Assembly: GCF_011392125.1 (NCBI RefSeq)
Contig: NZ_JAAJBU010000001.1
Coordinates: 124,001-188,000, forward strand
Direction: 5' to 3'
DNA: 64,000 bases
DNA from: Flavobacterium lotistagni
GTDB lineage: Bacteria; Bacteroidota; Bacteroidia; Flavobacteriales; Flavobacteriaceae
Both the position numbers and the translations under genes were made by a program. Shown here one piece after another: positions 8,053-17,999 of this stretch. The notes under the pieces were generated by a model that saw only the letters and a list, made by a program, of their open reading frames with translations, made no database searches and had not been told where the DNA came from. How positions within the stretch are numbered: the first letter of the stretch is position 1; every line of letters starts with the position of its first letter.

Positions 8053-8072
8053 CTTAACCACATCAGGGACAA

Positions 8073-8879
8073 ATGCTCAAAAACCTTATCACTTTAATTG
8101 CCATTTGTTGTTCTTTCAGCATTTACTGTCAAACCAAAATCCTATCATGGAATCTTGAAGATTTCGGCAAATCAAAATCCGCTCAAACTATAGCGTTTAT
8201 CGCCAATGTTTCAAGAGATTATGACATTGTTGCCGTTCAAGAAGTCGTGGCAGGAAATGGCGGTGTGCAAGCTATTGCAAAACTTGCGGATGAGCTTAAC
8301 CGTAAAGGAAGTAAATGGGATTATGTTGTTAGTGACCCGACCTCCAGCAGTGCATACAAAACAGAACGTTATGCCTTTCTTTGGAAAACTGCTAAAGTTA
8401 GGAAAATTGGTAAGGCTTGGTTAGAAAAAGAATATCACTTAGAAATTGATCGGGAGCCATTTCTTTGCACTTTTCAAGTTGACGAAAAACAATTTACAAT
8501 AGCTAATTTCCATGCTATCACAAAAAGTAAACAGCCTGAAACCGAAATAAAATACCTTAAGTTTTTACCCTCGGAATACAAAAAATTGAATATCCTTTTT
8601 GTGGGAGACTTTAATTGTCCACAGTCGCATACGGTTTTCAATCCATTGAAGAAAATGGGATACAAATCAATATTTATCGGACAAAAAACATCTCTAAAAA
8701 ATGAATGCAAAGGCAAGGACTGTCTAGCTTCAGAATTTGATAATATCTTTTATGACTCCAATAAAATAAAACCAATTAAATCGGGTGCAATTCACTTTTA
8801 CGATAAATTTTCTTCGCTTAAAGAAGCTAGGCAAATTTCAGATCATATTCCAATTTGGTTTGAACTTTCTTTACACTAA
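8073..8879 (+). CDS. Secreted endonuclease/exonuclease/phosphatase-fold protein
   Basis: 268 residues with a signal peptide ending near IYCQ. The DNase I-like fold is clear: Asn27 in SWNLEDF, Glu57 in VAVQEV, NFHAIT, GDFNCPQ, SEFDNIF and SDHIPIW provide the expected metal and catalytic residues in order. The family includes secreted nucleases and phosphodiesterases; the substrate cannot be told here. The Cys-containing loop NECKGKDCLASEF is an unusual insertion. It is the last gene of the packed operon and lies next to the small secreted Cys/His protein. Confidence 0.85.
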   Translation: MLKNLITLIAICCSFSIYCQTKILSWNLEDFGKSKSAQTIAFIANVSRDYDIVAVQEVVAGNGGVQAIAKLADELNRKGSKWDYVVSDPTSSSAYKTERYAFLWKTAKVRKIGKAWLEKEYHLEIDREPFLCTFQVDEKQFTIANFHAITKSKQPETEIKYLKFLPSEYKKLNILFVGDFNCPQSHTVFNPLKKMGYKSIFIGQKTSLKNECKGKDCLASEFDNIFYDSNKIKPIKSGAIHFYDKFSSLKEARQISDHIPIWFELSLH

Positions 8880-8936
8880 AACTACAATTCCCAATTTGAC
8901 ATATTCCTTAGATAAAGGAGAAATACAATAGAAGAT

Positions 8937-8972
8937 TACGTATAAATACGTACAAAATGTAGTATAAATACT
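8937..8972. promoter_or_regulatory. Two phased palindromes, candidate operators
   Basis: TACGTATAAATACGTA (8937-8952) and AGTATAAATACT (8961-8972) are each symmetric apart from the central AA. Their midpoints are exactly 22 bases apart. A weak -7-like sequence (GTAAATTG, 8997-9004) starts about 30 bases after the second midpoint. The arrangement suggests tandem dimer binding by a NarL/LuxR-type regulator upstream of the gene at 9071. Confidence 0.45.
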
Positions 8973-9019
8973 GAATCCAACTAATGCTTTTTATCAGTAA
9001 ATTGCCTACGTAAATTGAA

Positions 9020-9042
9020 TATGAGTTTTAGTAAAACTCATA
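9020..9042. repeat. Perfect 10-bp hairpin in the leader
   Basis: TATGAGTTTT, loop AGT, AAAACTCATA. It lies 28 bases before the ATG of the propeller gene, so it is likely in the 5' leader or promoter. It could shape mRNA stability or be a further protein site; no T-run follows. Confidence 0.5.
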
Positions 9043-9070
9043 AAATGACAGAAATTTCATCTTTTAGCTC

Positions 9071-11014
9071 ATGATAAATATTTTCACTTCACTTAAAAAA
9101 ACAGGTTGCATCCTTCTGCTATTCACATTTCCAAGTATTGGTTTCTGTCAGGATATTCTTTGGGAAAAGTCTCTCGGCGGACGACACGCGGACTATCTCA
9201 TGGATGCTCAAGCCACACCCGATTACGGTTTTATCCTTGCTGGAAGCTCTCTTTCTAAGAATTCAGGTAACAAAATTGATGACAATGAAGGAGATCTCGA
9301 TTATTGGATATGGAAGATGGACGAAGATGGTGAACTAGAATGGCAAAAGAGTTTTGGAGGTAGTGGCACTGATTTTCTACAAAGTATACGACTAACCCGA
9401 GATGGTGGCTTTATATTGGCCGGCACATCAAACTCTAATAAAAGTGCTCACAAGATAGAAGACAGCAAGGGATTTGACGATTTCTGGGTTATTAAGCTAA
9501 ATGCAGGAGGTGGACAGCAATGGCAACGAACCATTGGAGGTAGTGGCCAAGAGAAATTGCAAAGTATCTGTCAAACAAAAGACGGAGGTTATATTCTGGG
9601 TGGATCATCTGATTCTGACAAATCAGGAGATAAAGCTGACAACAGTAATGGCAGTCTTGATTATTGGATTATAAAGTTAGATAAAGATGGCATCATTGAG
9701 TGGCAAAAAACATATGGGGGTGCCTTCTTTGACGAATTACGAAGTATCGAAGAAACCAATGGCGGTGGTTATATTGTAGGCGGATATTCCAACTCCCCAA
9801 GTTCTGGAGCTAAATCAGAGGGCAACATGGGAATTGGCGATTATTGGATTTTAAAACTTGACAAGGCGGGGTTGATTGAATGGCAGAAAACGCTCGGAGG
9901 AAATAAAGATGATCAGCTATATGCTATTCACCAAACTTATGATAACGGTTTTTTAATTGGTGGAAATTCTGATTCGGATAGTTCCTTTTTTAAAAAAATT
10001 GGAAATGGTAGCGGAATCGATTTCTGGATAGTCAAGCTAGACAGCAGCGGCAATAATCTATGGCAACAAACTTATGATATTGGCAAAACTGATATATTGA
10101 CCTCATTAGTTGAAAATGATGATCATACAATCCTCTTAGGTGGTTTTGCTAAAACCGAAGTAAGTAAAAATAAAATTGACGACAGAGAAATTAACGATTT
10201 TGTTGGGATTAAAATTAAGGAAGATGGTGAGGAATTTTGGAGAAGATCGGTAGGTAGTTCTGGTGAAGATATTTTAAAGAAAGCTATTGAAACTAGGGAT
10301 GGAGGGTACTTACTTGCCGGTTCTTCTAATTCTGCCAAAAGAGGCAATGGTTTATCTTCTAAATATGAAAAAACTAACACTTCTGTTTCTGGGTTGAGTA
10401 TTGGCAATGGGAAGCAAGTCAAGGCGGTTGAAGATGCTATTTCTTCAGCAAACGATTATGTTAGAGAATTCAATGACGAAATCAATAATTTCTATAAAGA
10501 GAAGGTAAACAAAATTACAGATAAAATCAATGAGACAGTTAATAAGGCTAGCCCAGACTCACGCATAAAAATGGGTATGAGTACTTCCACAGGTAACCTT
10601 CTTAATAATAATTCTCCTTTAGGAGGAGGCAATGGTGGTGATTTACTAGATGGCTTGACTGGAATGGGAGACAATAGGCTTCCAAACTCAAAACCTTCTG
10701 GAGATAAGGAAAAAAATTATGGTTCAAGTGATTTTTGGGTCGTTAAACTCAAAGACAAGGATAAAAAAGGGACTACACAAAGACTAGTAGAAGCTTTTCC
10801 AAACCCGACATCCGGTTACACCAATATCATTATTGGCTATAATTATGAAAAAGGAAATGCTACATTGGTTGATTTATCTGGTCATATACTAAAACAGTTT
10901 GAAATTTCTAGTAGAACTATTCCATTAGATATGAGTTCCTATCCGATGGGCATTTACATTCTGAATGTTAAAACCGATAAAAGAACCGAAGGGATTAAAA
11001 TCATGAAGAATTAA
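9071..11014 (+). CDS. Type IX secreted seven-blade repeat protein
   Basis: 647 residues with a signal peptide (ending near GFC) and a C-terminal type IX sorting domain in the last 75 residues (FPNPTSG, LVDLSGHIL, YPMGIYILNV, GIKIMKN). Between them lie about seven repeats of some 60 residues with the signature DYWIxKLD...W(Q/E)K..GG...D.L.SI..T.DGGYILGG, most simply a beta propeller. The WxxKL strand that closes the seventh blade (SSDFWVVKLK) comes after an insert of about 130 residues containing a coiled coil (VKAVEDAISSANDYVREFND) and a Gly/Asn-rich stretch. The two RHS genes follow, the first after 19 bases, so the protein may be exported with them or act on the cell surface. Confidence 0.85.
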   Translation: MINIFTSLKKTGCILLLFTFPSIGFCQDILWEKSLGGRHADYLMDAQATPDYGFILAGSSLSKNSGNKIDDNEGDLDYWIWKMDEDGELEWQKSFGGSGTDFLQSIRLTRDGGFILAGTSNSNKSAHKIEDSKGFDDFWVIKLNAGGGQQWQRTIGGSGQEKLQSICQTKDGGYILGGSSDSDKSGDKADNSNGSLDYWIIKLDKDGIIEWQKTYGGAFFDELRSIEETNGGGYIVGGYSNSPSSGAKSEGNMGIGDYWILKLDKAGLIEWQKTLGGNKDDQLYAIHQTYDNGFLIGGNSDSDSSFFKKIGNGSGIDFWIVKLDSSGNNLWQQTYDIGKTDILTSLVENDDHTILLGGFAKTEVSKNKIDDREINDFVGIKIKEDGEEFWRRSVGSSGEDILKKAIETRDGGYLLAGSSNSAKRGNGLSSKYEKTNTSVSGLSIGNGKQVKAVEDAISSANDYVREFNDEINNFYKEKVNKITDKINETVNKASPDSRIKMGMSTSTGNLLNNNSPLGGGNGGDLLDGLTGMGDNRLPNSKPSGDKEKNYGSSDFWVVKLKDKDKKGTTQRLVEAFPNPTSGYTNIIIGYNYEKGNATLVDLSGHILKQFEISSRTIPLDMSSYPMGIYILNVKTDKRTEGIKIMKN

Positions 11015-11033
11015 AAAATTAATTATCGTAAAT

Positions 11034-14000
11034 ATGTTTGTTAGCACCAAAATAAAACAGATTATAATACTCTTACTTCTAGTATTTATAAAATCAACGC
11101 TTTATTCACAAAGTACCACATATCCAGATACCTCACAAAAAATATTTCCATCGGCACCGGAATCTTCTAATCTTGGAAGATTTGATATGATAGGTAATGG
11201 TAATGGCTCTACTGGTCAGATGAATTATTCAATCCCTCTATTTTCAATTCCAATGAGTGAGCCTTTAAATATCTCTTTGAGCTACAATTACAGTGGGCTT
11301 CTACTTCAGGGCAAGCCTTCAATGACCGGGCTAGGATGGACATTATTAGCAACTGGAGTTGTTAATAGAGAGGTGCGCGGGCTACCTGACGAAAGTAAGT
11401 TTGGTTATTATGGAACAGAGAGTAAGAGGGCGATAATTAATGATTACATGAACACGGGTAATATGACCCTTACAGATATGAGGGACAAATTCTATGCAGG
11501 AGTATGGGATTCACAAGCTGATAAATATACTGTAAGCGTTTATGGAATTAGCTTCTCATTTAAACTTGACGAAAATTACAATCCAGTTTATCTATCACAG
11601 CATGACAACAAGGTAAGAATAACACGTAATTTATCGAGACCGAATATAATTGACTCATTTGTGGTAACAGATTCGAAAGGTACAGAGTATACTTTTTCTG
11701 CCAAAGAGTACACAGTTCCGCAATTAAATGAGGAGTTTCTCGAAAATAGCATTGATACAGCGTGGTTATTAACTGAAGTTAAATTTCCAAACCAGCAGCT
11801 AGTTGTTATAAGTTATAATGATGAAGATATTGTAAGCTATGATTTCCATGCAACAGGTTCTGTAAATCTTGTAGGAAATAATTACGTGGCGCCAAATTAT
11901 CAGGAATACTACAGCGAAACACATTTAAAAGCTAAAATTCTGGACAAAATTTCGTTTTCAACGGGTGTAGTTATGTTTGATTACAGCTTGATTAATGGGC
12001 GACTGTTGTATCAGAGCATAACAGCTAAGAATTATCTTGCTGAACAGATTGAAAATTACCAATTCACTTACCTAGGACATAGGGATCTTCTAACCGAAAT
12101 AAAAAAGAATAATAAACCATTCTATAATTTTGAGTATTATGATCAAGATAGTTTACCTCCTTTTTTCAATTCAATAGCCACTAAACCTTTGAGTCAGGAT
12201 CGTTTCGGCTATTACAATGGAGCTCCAAATACTAGAGCAATAAATGTTGGCATTACTAATGGGGCTATTGCAGATTTAAATCCGAATTTCAATTATACTA
12301 GAAAAGGTGCTTTAAAAAAAATCATTTACCCTACAAGAGGATATACGGAAATTGAATACGAGCAAAATGAGATAAAAACAGAAAATCTTTTTGGTTCAGA
12401 ATACTACGAAAACGTTGAAATGAACCCTCACGAATTCAGATGGAAACTCACGGGGCAAATAGGCAACCCGCAAACCGTTCCTCAATATCAACATACCGCA
12501 AGACCGTTTGTTTTTCAATATCCTACAGCTGCAACCATAAGCCATAAAATAGCTGCAGAAAGGACAAATACGCATATCACAATAAAGATATCGAAAGAAG
12601 GAAGCGATTGTAATTATCATCCCTATTACCCTCCTCAATTTGTTATGCCACAACCTCTAAATGGAGTTTTATCTAATTATAATAATTACATTCCAGCAAT
12701 AAGAAATGCTCTCGCAGCATATGCAAATGGTAATCCTGACGATTATTTAAATTACAGAACACCTTTTTTGTGCCCAACTATGGCATTAGAGTACGGCCCT
12801 GATGACGGCGCTCCTGGATTTAATACAATCACGGGTGATTCAGGAGGCAGGATAGTATTGGTTCCAGGCACCTATTTATTTGAAACCGAAATGGAATTTT
12901 CGGGCACAACTGAGGGTTCCGTTGAACTTGTTGCAAGATTTCAAAAAGATTATCATTTACCCCCAAGCCAATATGCCAATTTGAAAATCGGAGGAATTAG
13001 GGTTTCTAAGATGATTTCCTATGATAAGAGTAATAGTGTTGCATTTGAAAAGGAATATAGTTATAACGATGATAACAGCTATTCTACAGGTGTTTTGGCA
13101 TTATCCCCATTTAACGAATCTAAAAGAAGAGTCCAAACCACAAATAATGGGCAAACAACATTAAAGACCGTTATAGGATACTCGACAAGTTTCTATAATT
13201 CACTAAATCCTTCATTTGGAACTCCTGTATATTATGCCACGATATATGAAAAGGTCATTAATGGATCTGAATATTATAAAACCAAAAGAAATTTTTCAGC
13301 ACCTATAAATCTGAATCAGACCATGTATCCAAGAGTGCCTCTTGGTGATGACATAACCAAAGAAAAAATGATAGAGGAACATCATTTCAACGCAAGTAAT
13401 ATTGTTATTAAGTCAACAGTTAATAATTACCAGCAATATCGCGGCCTTTTAACCAGTGACGGCAACCATTTTGATGTCAATCCGAACCATCCTGCAAGTT
13501 TTGTTGTCGCCCCTCACAAAAACGTCTCTATTAATTTTGATTTACACAACTATGATTTAAACCCCACAGATCCTGCAGAAATTCAAGCAGTAAAGGACTT
13601 ATACGTCATTAAACCCTACAAAGAACTGGATTCGGAATATAGGATTATCGAGACTGAAGAGACTGAATTTTTTAGCGGTAACCAAAAAATAAATAAAACC
13701 TTTTTTGACTATCTAAACCCACAAATTCACAACCAATTATCGAGTCAAAGAAACATTCTTTCCACTGGAGAAACAGCAGAGACGAAATACTTTTATGCAA
13801 AGGATGTCGAATCTTCAAATGAGCCACAGGTAGGCAATCTTATTAGTGAAAATATTGTTGGTGTTCCCCTAAAGACAATATACTACAAAGCGGGCGAACA
13901 AGTTTCTGAGGCAAAAACAGAATATGGTATGTTTCCAGGAGCATTAGGGAACACTTTCAACTTTCTTCCTCAATTTGTGTATACAAAAAAAGGCAACTTT

Positions 14001-14429
14001 TTAAATGGAATTGATCCTGAAAGAAGAATCGAATATGAATATGACCAATATGGAAATCTAATACGATATATCAGTGAAGGAAAGATTGTATCTATAGTAT
14101 GGGGGTATCAACACAGTCTGCCAGTTTTGAAGATTGAAGGAGACATTACCCTCCCAACTAGTCTAACTAGCAGTATTACACAATTATCAGCACTTGCTGA
14201 CAGTCAAGCAAACCTGCTTAGTTTTTTTAATCAGTTGTATATTGATTTGGCAGACGCAAATGTAATGATTAGTGCCTATACCTATAAGCCATTAGTAGGC
14301 ATCACCTCTGTCACAGATGCAAAAGGCATGACCCGTTTTTATGATTATGATGATATGAACAGGCTTAAATCAATAAAAGATTCGCAGGGAAATTTATTAA
14401 CCGAACAGCATTACAATTATAGACAATAA
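11034..14429 (+). CDS. RHS/YD-repeat protein, first half of a split pair
   Basis: 1131 residues with a signal peptide (ending near LYSQ). The N-terminal part is the SpvB/RHS-like opening common in Bacteroidota (GQMNYSIPLFSIP, LNISLSYNYSGLLL, MTGLGWTL). YD-type repeats follow towards the C-terminus (EYEYDQYGNLIRY, FYDYDDMNRLKSIKDSQGNL). It stops right after a YD repeat and has no RHS core or toxin tip, so it appears to need the next gene, 10 bases downstream. The shell is thought to encase a toxin domain; that is family knowledge. Confidence 0.8.
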   Translation: MFVSTKIKQIIILLLLVFIKSTLYSQSTTYPDTSQKIFPSAPESSNLGRFDMIGNGNGSTGQMNYSIPLFSIPMSEPLNISLSYNYSGLLLQGKPSMTGLGWTLLATGVVNREVRGLPDESKFGYYGTESKRAIINDYMNTGNMTLTDMRDKFYAGVWDSQADKYTVSVYGISFSFKLDENYNPVYLSQHDNKVRITRNLSRPNIIDSFVVTDSKGTEYTFSAKEYTVPQLNEEFLENSIDTAWLLTEVKFPNQQLVVISYNDEDIVSYDFHATGSVNLVGNNYVAPNYQEYYSETHLKAKILDKISFSTGVVMFDYSLINGRLLYQSITAKNYLAEQIENYQFTYLGHRDLLTEIKKNNKPFYNFEYYDQDSLPPFFNSIATKPLSQDRFGYYNGAPNTRAINVGITNGAIADLNPNFNYTRKGALKKIIYPTRGYTEIEYEQNEIKTENLFGSEYYENVEMNPHEFRWKLTGQIGNPQTVPQYQHTARPFVFQYPTAATISHKIAAERTNTHITIKISKEGSDCNYHPYYPPQFVMPQPLNGVLSNYNNYIPAIRNALAAYANGNPDDYLNYRTPFLCPTMALEYGPDDGAPGFNTITGDSGGRIVLVPGTYLFETEMEFSGTTEGSVELVARFQKDYHLPPSQYANLKIGGIRVSKMISYDKSNSVAFEKEYSYNDDNSYSTGVLALSPFNESKRRVQTTNNGQTTLKTVIGYSTSFYNSLNPSFGTPVYYATIYEKVINGSEYYKTKRNFSAPINLNQTMYPRVPLGDDITKEKMIEEHHFNASNIVIKSTVNNYQQYRGLLTSDGNHFDVNPNHPASFVVAPHKNVSINFDLHNYDLNPTDPAEIQAVKDLYVIKPYKELDSEYRIIETEETEFFSGNQKINKTFFDYLNPQIHNQLSSQRNILSTGETAETKYFYAKDVESSNEPQVGNLISENIVGVPLKTIYYKAGEQVSEAKTEYGMFPGALGNTFNFLPQFVYTKKGNFLNGIDPERRIEYEYDQYGNLIRYISEGKIVSIVWGYQHSLPVLKIEGDITLPTSLTSSITQLSALADSQANLLSFFNQLYIDLADANVMISAYTYKPLVGITSVTDAKGMTRFYDYDDMNRLKSIKDSQGNLLTEQHYNYRQ

Positions 14430-14439
14430 AGAAGAAAAA

Positions 14440-17400
14440 ATGAGAAATTCGGTTTATATAATTATCGCTATATTCCCTTTGCTAGCTTCTAGCCAGTCAT
14501 TGACTCAGAATTTTATAGAGACAAAAACTTATAAAGTCCCTACATCATCATCAATCCAAAATCCAACAGATGACCAAATTTCATCGACAATAACATATTA
14601 TGATGGTTTAGGCAGACCACTTCAGATAAATAATCACAAACAATCTAACAATGCTCATGACATTATAACTCATCTCGAATACGATGGCTTCGGAAGACAA
14701 GCAATGGAATACCTACCATATGTCGGAGGAGAAACAGGGAAATTTGATGACGCATCGCTTGATAATACGCTAAGTTACTATACAGAGATTCCGTTCAGTA
14801 AAAAACATTATGAATCCTCAGCAATGAACCGAGTTCTAAAACAGTCGGCTCCTGGTGATTCATGGGAGGGGCATTTAACCGATGACAGTGATAACACAAT
14901 AAAATATCAATACAATACAAATACTGATAGTGAAGTACTTTGGTTCACCGCTGAAACTTCATGGTACGCTAGTTATAATGTCTATGATGCTATTTTAAAA
15001 GAGGGAACAAGTAAATATTATAATCCAAATACACTTTACAAGAATATTATAAAGGACGAGAATTGGAAGCCAACACAGGGAAATAATCACACAACGGAAG
15101 AATTTATAAACAATGAAGGCCAAGTAGTTTTAAAACGGACTTATAATGATGGAGAAGTTCATGATACTTACTATGTTTATGATGTTTATGGAAATTTAAG
15201 CTTTGTAATCCCGCCAAAGGTTCAAATAAATGATGTTTTAACCGATAATAATAACCAACTTAACGCCTTATGCTACCAGTACAAATATGATTATCGCAAC
15301 CGATTAGTAGAAAAGAAAATTCCGGGAAAAAAAGATTGGGAATGTATTGTATATGATAAACTTGATAGGGTGGTTGCTACTGGACCAGCTTACGACCCTT
15401 TAGGCGAAAATTCTCTAGGCTGGTTGATTACTAAGTATGACATATTTGGCAGAGTTATATATACTGGATGGCATAATTATAGGGTAGATTCAGCAAACCG
15501 ATTAAGGCTTCAACAAAATAGAGATGGTGACTCGATTCTATTTGAAACTAAAATTGACACGCCGAACTCAATTGATAACGTTGACGTATATTACACAAAT
15601 GATCATTTTGTTACTGACATCGAATTGCTATCAGTTAATTATTATGATAATTATAACTTCCCCGATGGACCATCCTCAGAGGATTTGAACTTGAATATTT
15701 TTAGTCAAGAAAAGTTAACCAATTGCAAAGGATTACCTACTGGTACATGGCAAAGAATCTCGATGCAAGATGGTTTCGTTCCTATGGCAGAAACAACTTA
15801 TACTCTATACGACAGAAAAGCGAGACCGATAAGAGTCTGTAAAAAGAATCATCTTGGAGGTAATACGATTACGGACACTAAATTAGACTTTCTAGGTAAA
15901 CCTTTATATATTGAAACAAATCATAAAAGAAACCCTGATGCTCTCAATTTAAAAACATTAGAAAGTTTTTCGTATACTCAACAAGACCGTCTATTATCTG
16001 TAACTCACAAAATTAACGACCTCCCGGAGGAATTACTTGCTTATAACGAATATGACAACCTAGGAAAACTAATAGGCAAGAAGACTGGTGGGCAAGATTC
16101 TAGTGCAGCCAACAGCTATCAGCATATTAACTATTTTTACAACATTCGCGGATGGCTCACAGCAATAAATGACATTGACAATTTGATGGTAAACGGTGAT
16201 CCAATAGATCTCTTTGCATTTAAGATTTCATATGACAACCCTTCAAACATCATCAATGGAATAGAACCTCTATATAACGGTAATATATCCGAAACATTCT
16301 GGCGTACGTCTTCAGATAATATTCAGCGGCAGTACGGTTATCAATACGATGATCTTAACAGATTGTTGAACGCTGTATATAATAAACCGGGCATGGCCAC
16401 TATGAACAATTATAATGAAAGTTTGACCTATGACAAGAATGGGAATATTAAATCTCTAGATAGATTTGGAGGGCTTGATGCACAGGGAGACACCTACCAA
16501 ATTGATCACCTCAATTATTTTTATGGTAATGAAGGAAAAAGTAATCAATTGATGAAAGTTGTTGATTCGACAAATAGTTCGTTGGGATTTGATGATGACA
16601 GTTCAGGTATCGACCATCAGGATGACTATACATACGATGATTTAGGGAATATGACTTCAGACCAAAATAAGGACATAATTGAGATTTCTTATAATCACTT
16701 AAATCAGCCAATCAAAATAAAATTTTCCTCAGGTAATACTATTACATACGCTTATAACACAGCGGGAACTAAAGTAAAGAAAGAGATTGCTACAACTACT
16801 GAACTAATCACAATTGATTTCATTGACGGCTACCAATATAAAAACCAGACATTACAGTTTTTTCCAACCAGTGAAGGATATGTCAACTATGTGATTAATG
16901 TAGATTCAGGTGACCAAGGTAATACTGGACGTTCTGGCTGGTATAATTACGTATATAATTATCTTGATCATCTTGGGAATGTAAGAATGAGTTATGGCTT
17001 TGACCCGAAGACAGAACAAATTAAAATACTCGAAGAAAACCATTATTATCCTTTCGGACTCAAGCATACCAATTATAATTCTACAAAGAATGTTTACGAG
17101 AAAGAAAATGAAGAGATTGCGATAAAACCGGCTCCTCCTTATATGAAATCGACGTACAACTATAAATACAACGGAAAGGAGTTTCAAGATGAGTTAGGGC
17201 TTAATGTTTATGATTATGGTTGGCGTAATTATTCTCCAGATATTGGGCGTTGGACACAGATAGACCCTTTATTCAATGATTTGAAATTTGCTCACGATAA
17301 TTTAGATGTAGACCCAGATGATGAAGAGGAAGTTTATATGGCAATTATTAATGATGCCGAAGTCGGTGGTGGAATATATAATACAGATAATTTAAATCCA

Positions 17401-17982
17401 TACGGATATGGTTATAACAATCCAGTAAGTTTTGATGACCCAGATGGTAGATGCCCTTCATGTGATGATGACCCAATTAGCGGTTTATTAAGCTGGACAG
17501 ATGTTGATGATGTAGCTGTAGCTGTAACAACAGTAACTCGTGGTGTACTTGGAATGTATGATGGTAAGCCTAAACATATTGATGGAACTGATGCCTCAGC
17601 ATCTGACACTGGTTTTTTAATTGCTGGAGCATTACTTCCAGTAGTTAGTGGTGGTACTGTTAAAAAACTATTTAATAAAGCCGTTAATTTCCTGAAAAAA
17701 GACCCAGGGTTAGGCAATCAATTTAAAAACAAAACTCTTAAGCAAGTGGGCAAAGCAATGGATAAACAAGTAAAAAAAGGAAAACTTGAGGCTAAACCAT
17801 CTGCTCCTGGTAACAAAGCTTATCAAAACAAAAAATCAAAATATTCATATAACGTTGACCCAGGTAAAGTAGGTAAAAAAGGAAGAAAAGAAGCACCTCA
17901 TGTAGATGTCAATTACCCTAATCCAAAACCTAAAAACGTTCCTAATAAAAAGAAATTATGGATAAAAGACAAAAAGAAGTAA
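14440..17982 (+). CDS. RHS protein with core domain and C-terminal toxin candidate
   Basis: 1180 residues with a signal peptide (ending near LLASSQ). The start (TITYYDGLGRPLQ) matches the DUF6443 opening of Flavobacterium RHS proteins, followed by many YD repeats. The RHS-associated core is at about 905-1010 (YNGKEFQDELGLNVYDYG, WRNYSPDIGRWTQIDPL, NPYGYGYNNPVSFDDPDG). The last 170 residues differ in style: a short hydrophobic stretch and then a Lys-rich tip containing APHVDVNYPNPKPKNVP and ending KLWIKDKKK. A variable tip after DPDG is where polymorphic toxins sit. I do not recognise the toxin fold; the basic composition would suit a nucleic-acid target. The following small gene is the expected immunity gene. 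Confidence 0.82.
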   Translation: MRNSVYIIIAIFPLLASSQSLTQNFIETKTYKVPTSSSIQNPTDDQISSTITYYDGLGRPLQINNHKQSNNAHDIITHLEYDGFGRQAMEYLPYVGGETGKFDDASLDNTLSYYTEIPFSKKHYESSAMNRVLKQSAPGDSWEGHLTDDSDNTIKYQYNTNTDSEVLWFTAETSWYASYNVYDAILKEGTSKYYNPNTLYKNIIKDENWKPTQGNNHTTEEFINNEGQVVLKRTYNDGEVHDTYYVYDVYGNLSFVIPPKVQINDVLTDNNNQLNALCYQYKYDYRNRLVEKKIPGKKDWECIVYDKLDRVVATGPAYDPLGENSLGWLITKYDIFGRVIYTGWHNYRVDSANRLRLQQNRDGDSILFETKIDTPNSIDNVDVYYTNDHFVTDIELLSVNYYDNYNFPDGPSSEDLNLNIFSQEKLTNCKGLPTGTWQRISMQDGFVPMAETTYTLYDRKARPIRVCKKNHLGGNTITDTKLDFLGKPLYIETNHKRNPDALNLKTLESFSYTQQDRLLSVTHKINDLPEELLAYNEYDNLGKLIGKKTGGQDSSAANSYQHINYFYNIRGWLTAINDIDNLMVNGDPIDLFAFKISYDNPSNIINGIEPLYNGNISETFWRTSSDNIQRQYGYQYDDLNRLLNAVYNKPGMATMNNYNESLTYDKNGNIKSLDRFGGLDAQGDTYQIDHLNYFYGNEGKSNQLMKVVDSTNSSLGFDDDSSGIDHQDDYTYDDLGNMTSDQNKDIIEISYNHLNQPIKIKFSSGNTITYAYNTAGTKVKKEIATTTELITIDFIDGYQYKNQTLQFFPTSEGYVNYVINVDSGDQGNTGRSGWYNYVYNYLDHLGNVRMSYGFDPKTEQIKILEENHYYPFGLKHTNYNSTKNVYEKENEEIAIKPAPPYMKSTYNYKYNGKEFQDELGLNVYDYGWRNYSPDIGRWTQIDPLFNDLKFAHDNLDVDPDDEEEVYMAIINDAEVGGGIYNTDNLNPYGYGYNNPVSFDDPDGRCPSCDDDPISGLLSWTDVDDVAVAVTTVTRGVLGMYDGKPKHIDGTDASASDTGFLIAGALLPVVSGGTVKKLFNKAVNFLKKDPGLGNQFKNKTLKQVGKAMDKQVKKGKLEAKPSAPGNKAYQNKKSKYSYNVDPGKVGKKGRKEAPHVDVNYPNPKPKNVPNKKKLWIKDKKK

Positions 17983-17999
17983 CAAAAAAATAAAAAATT

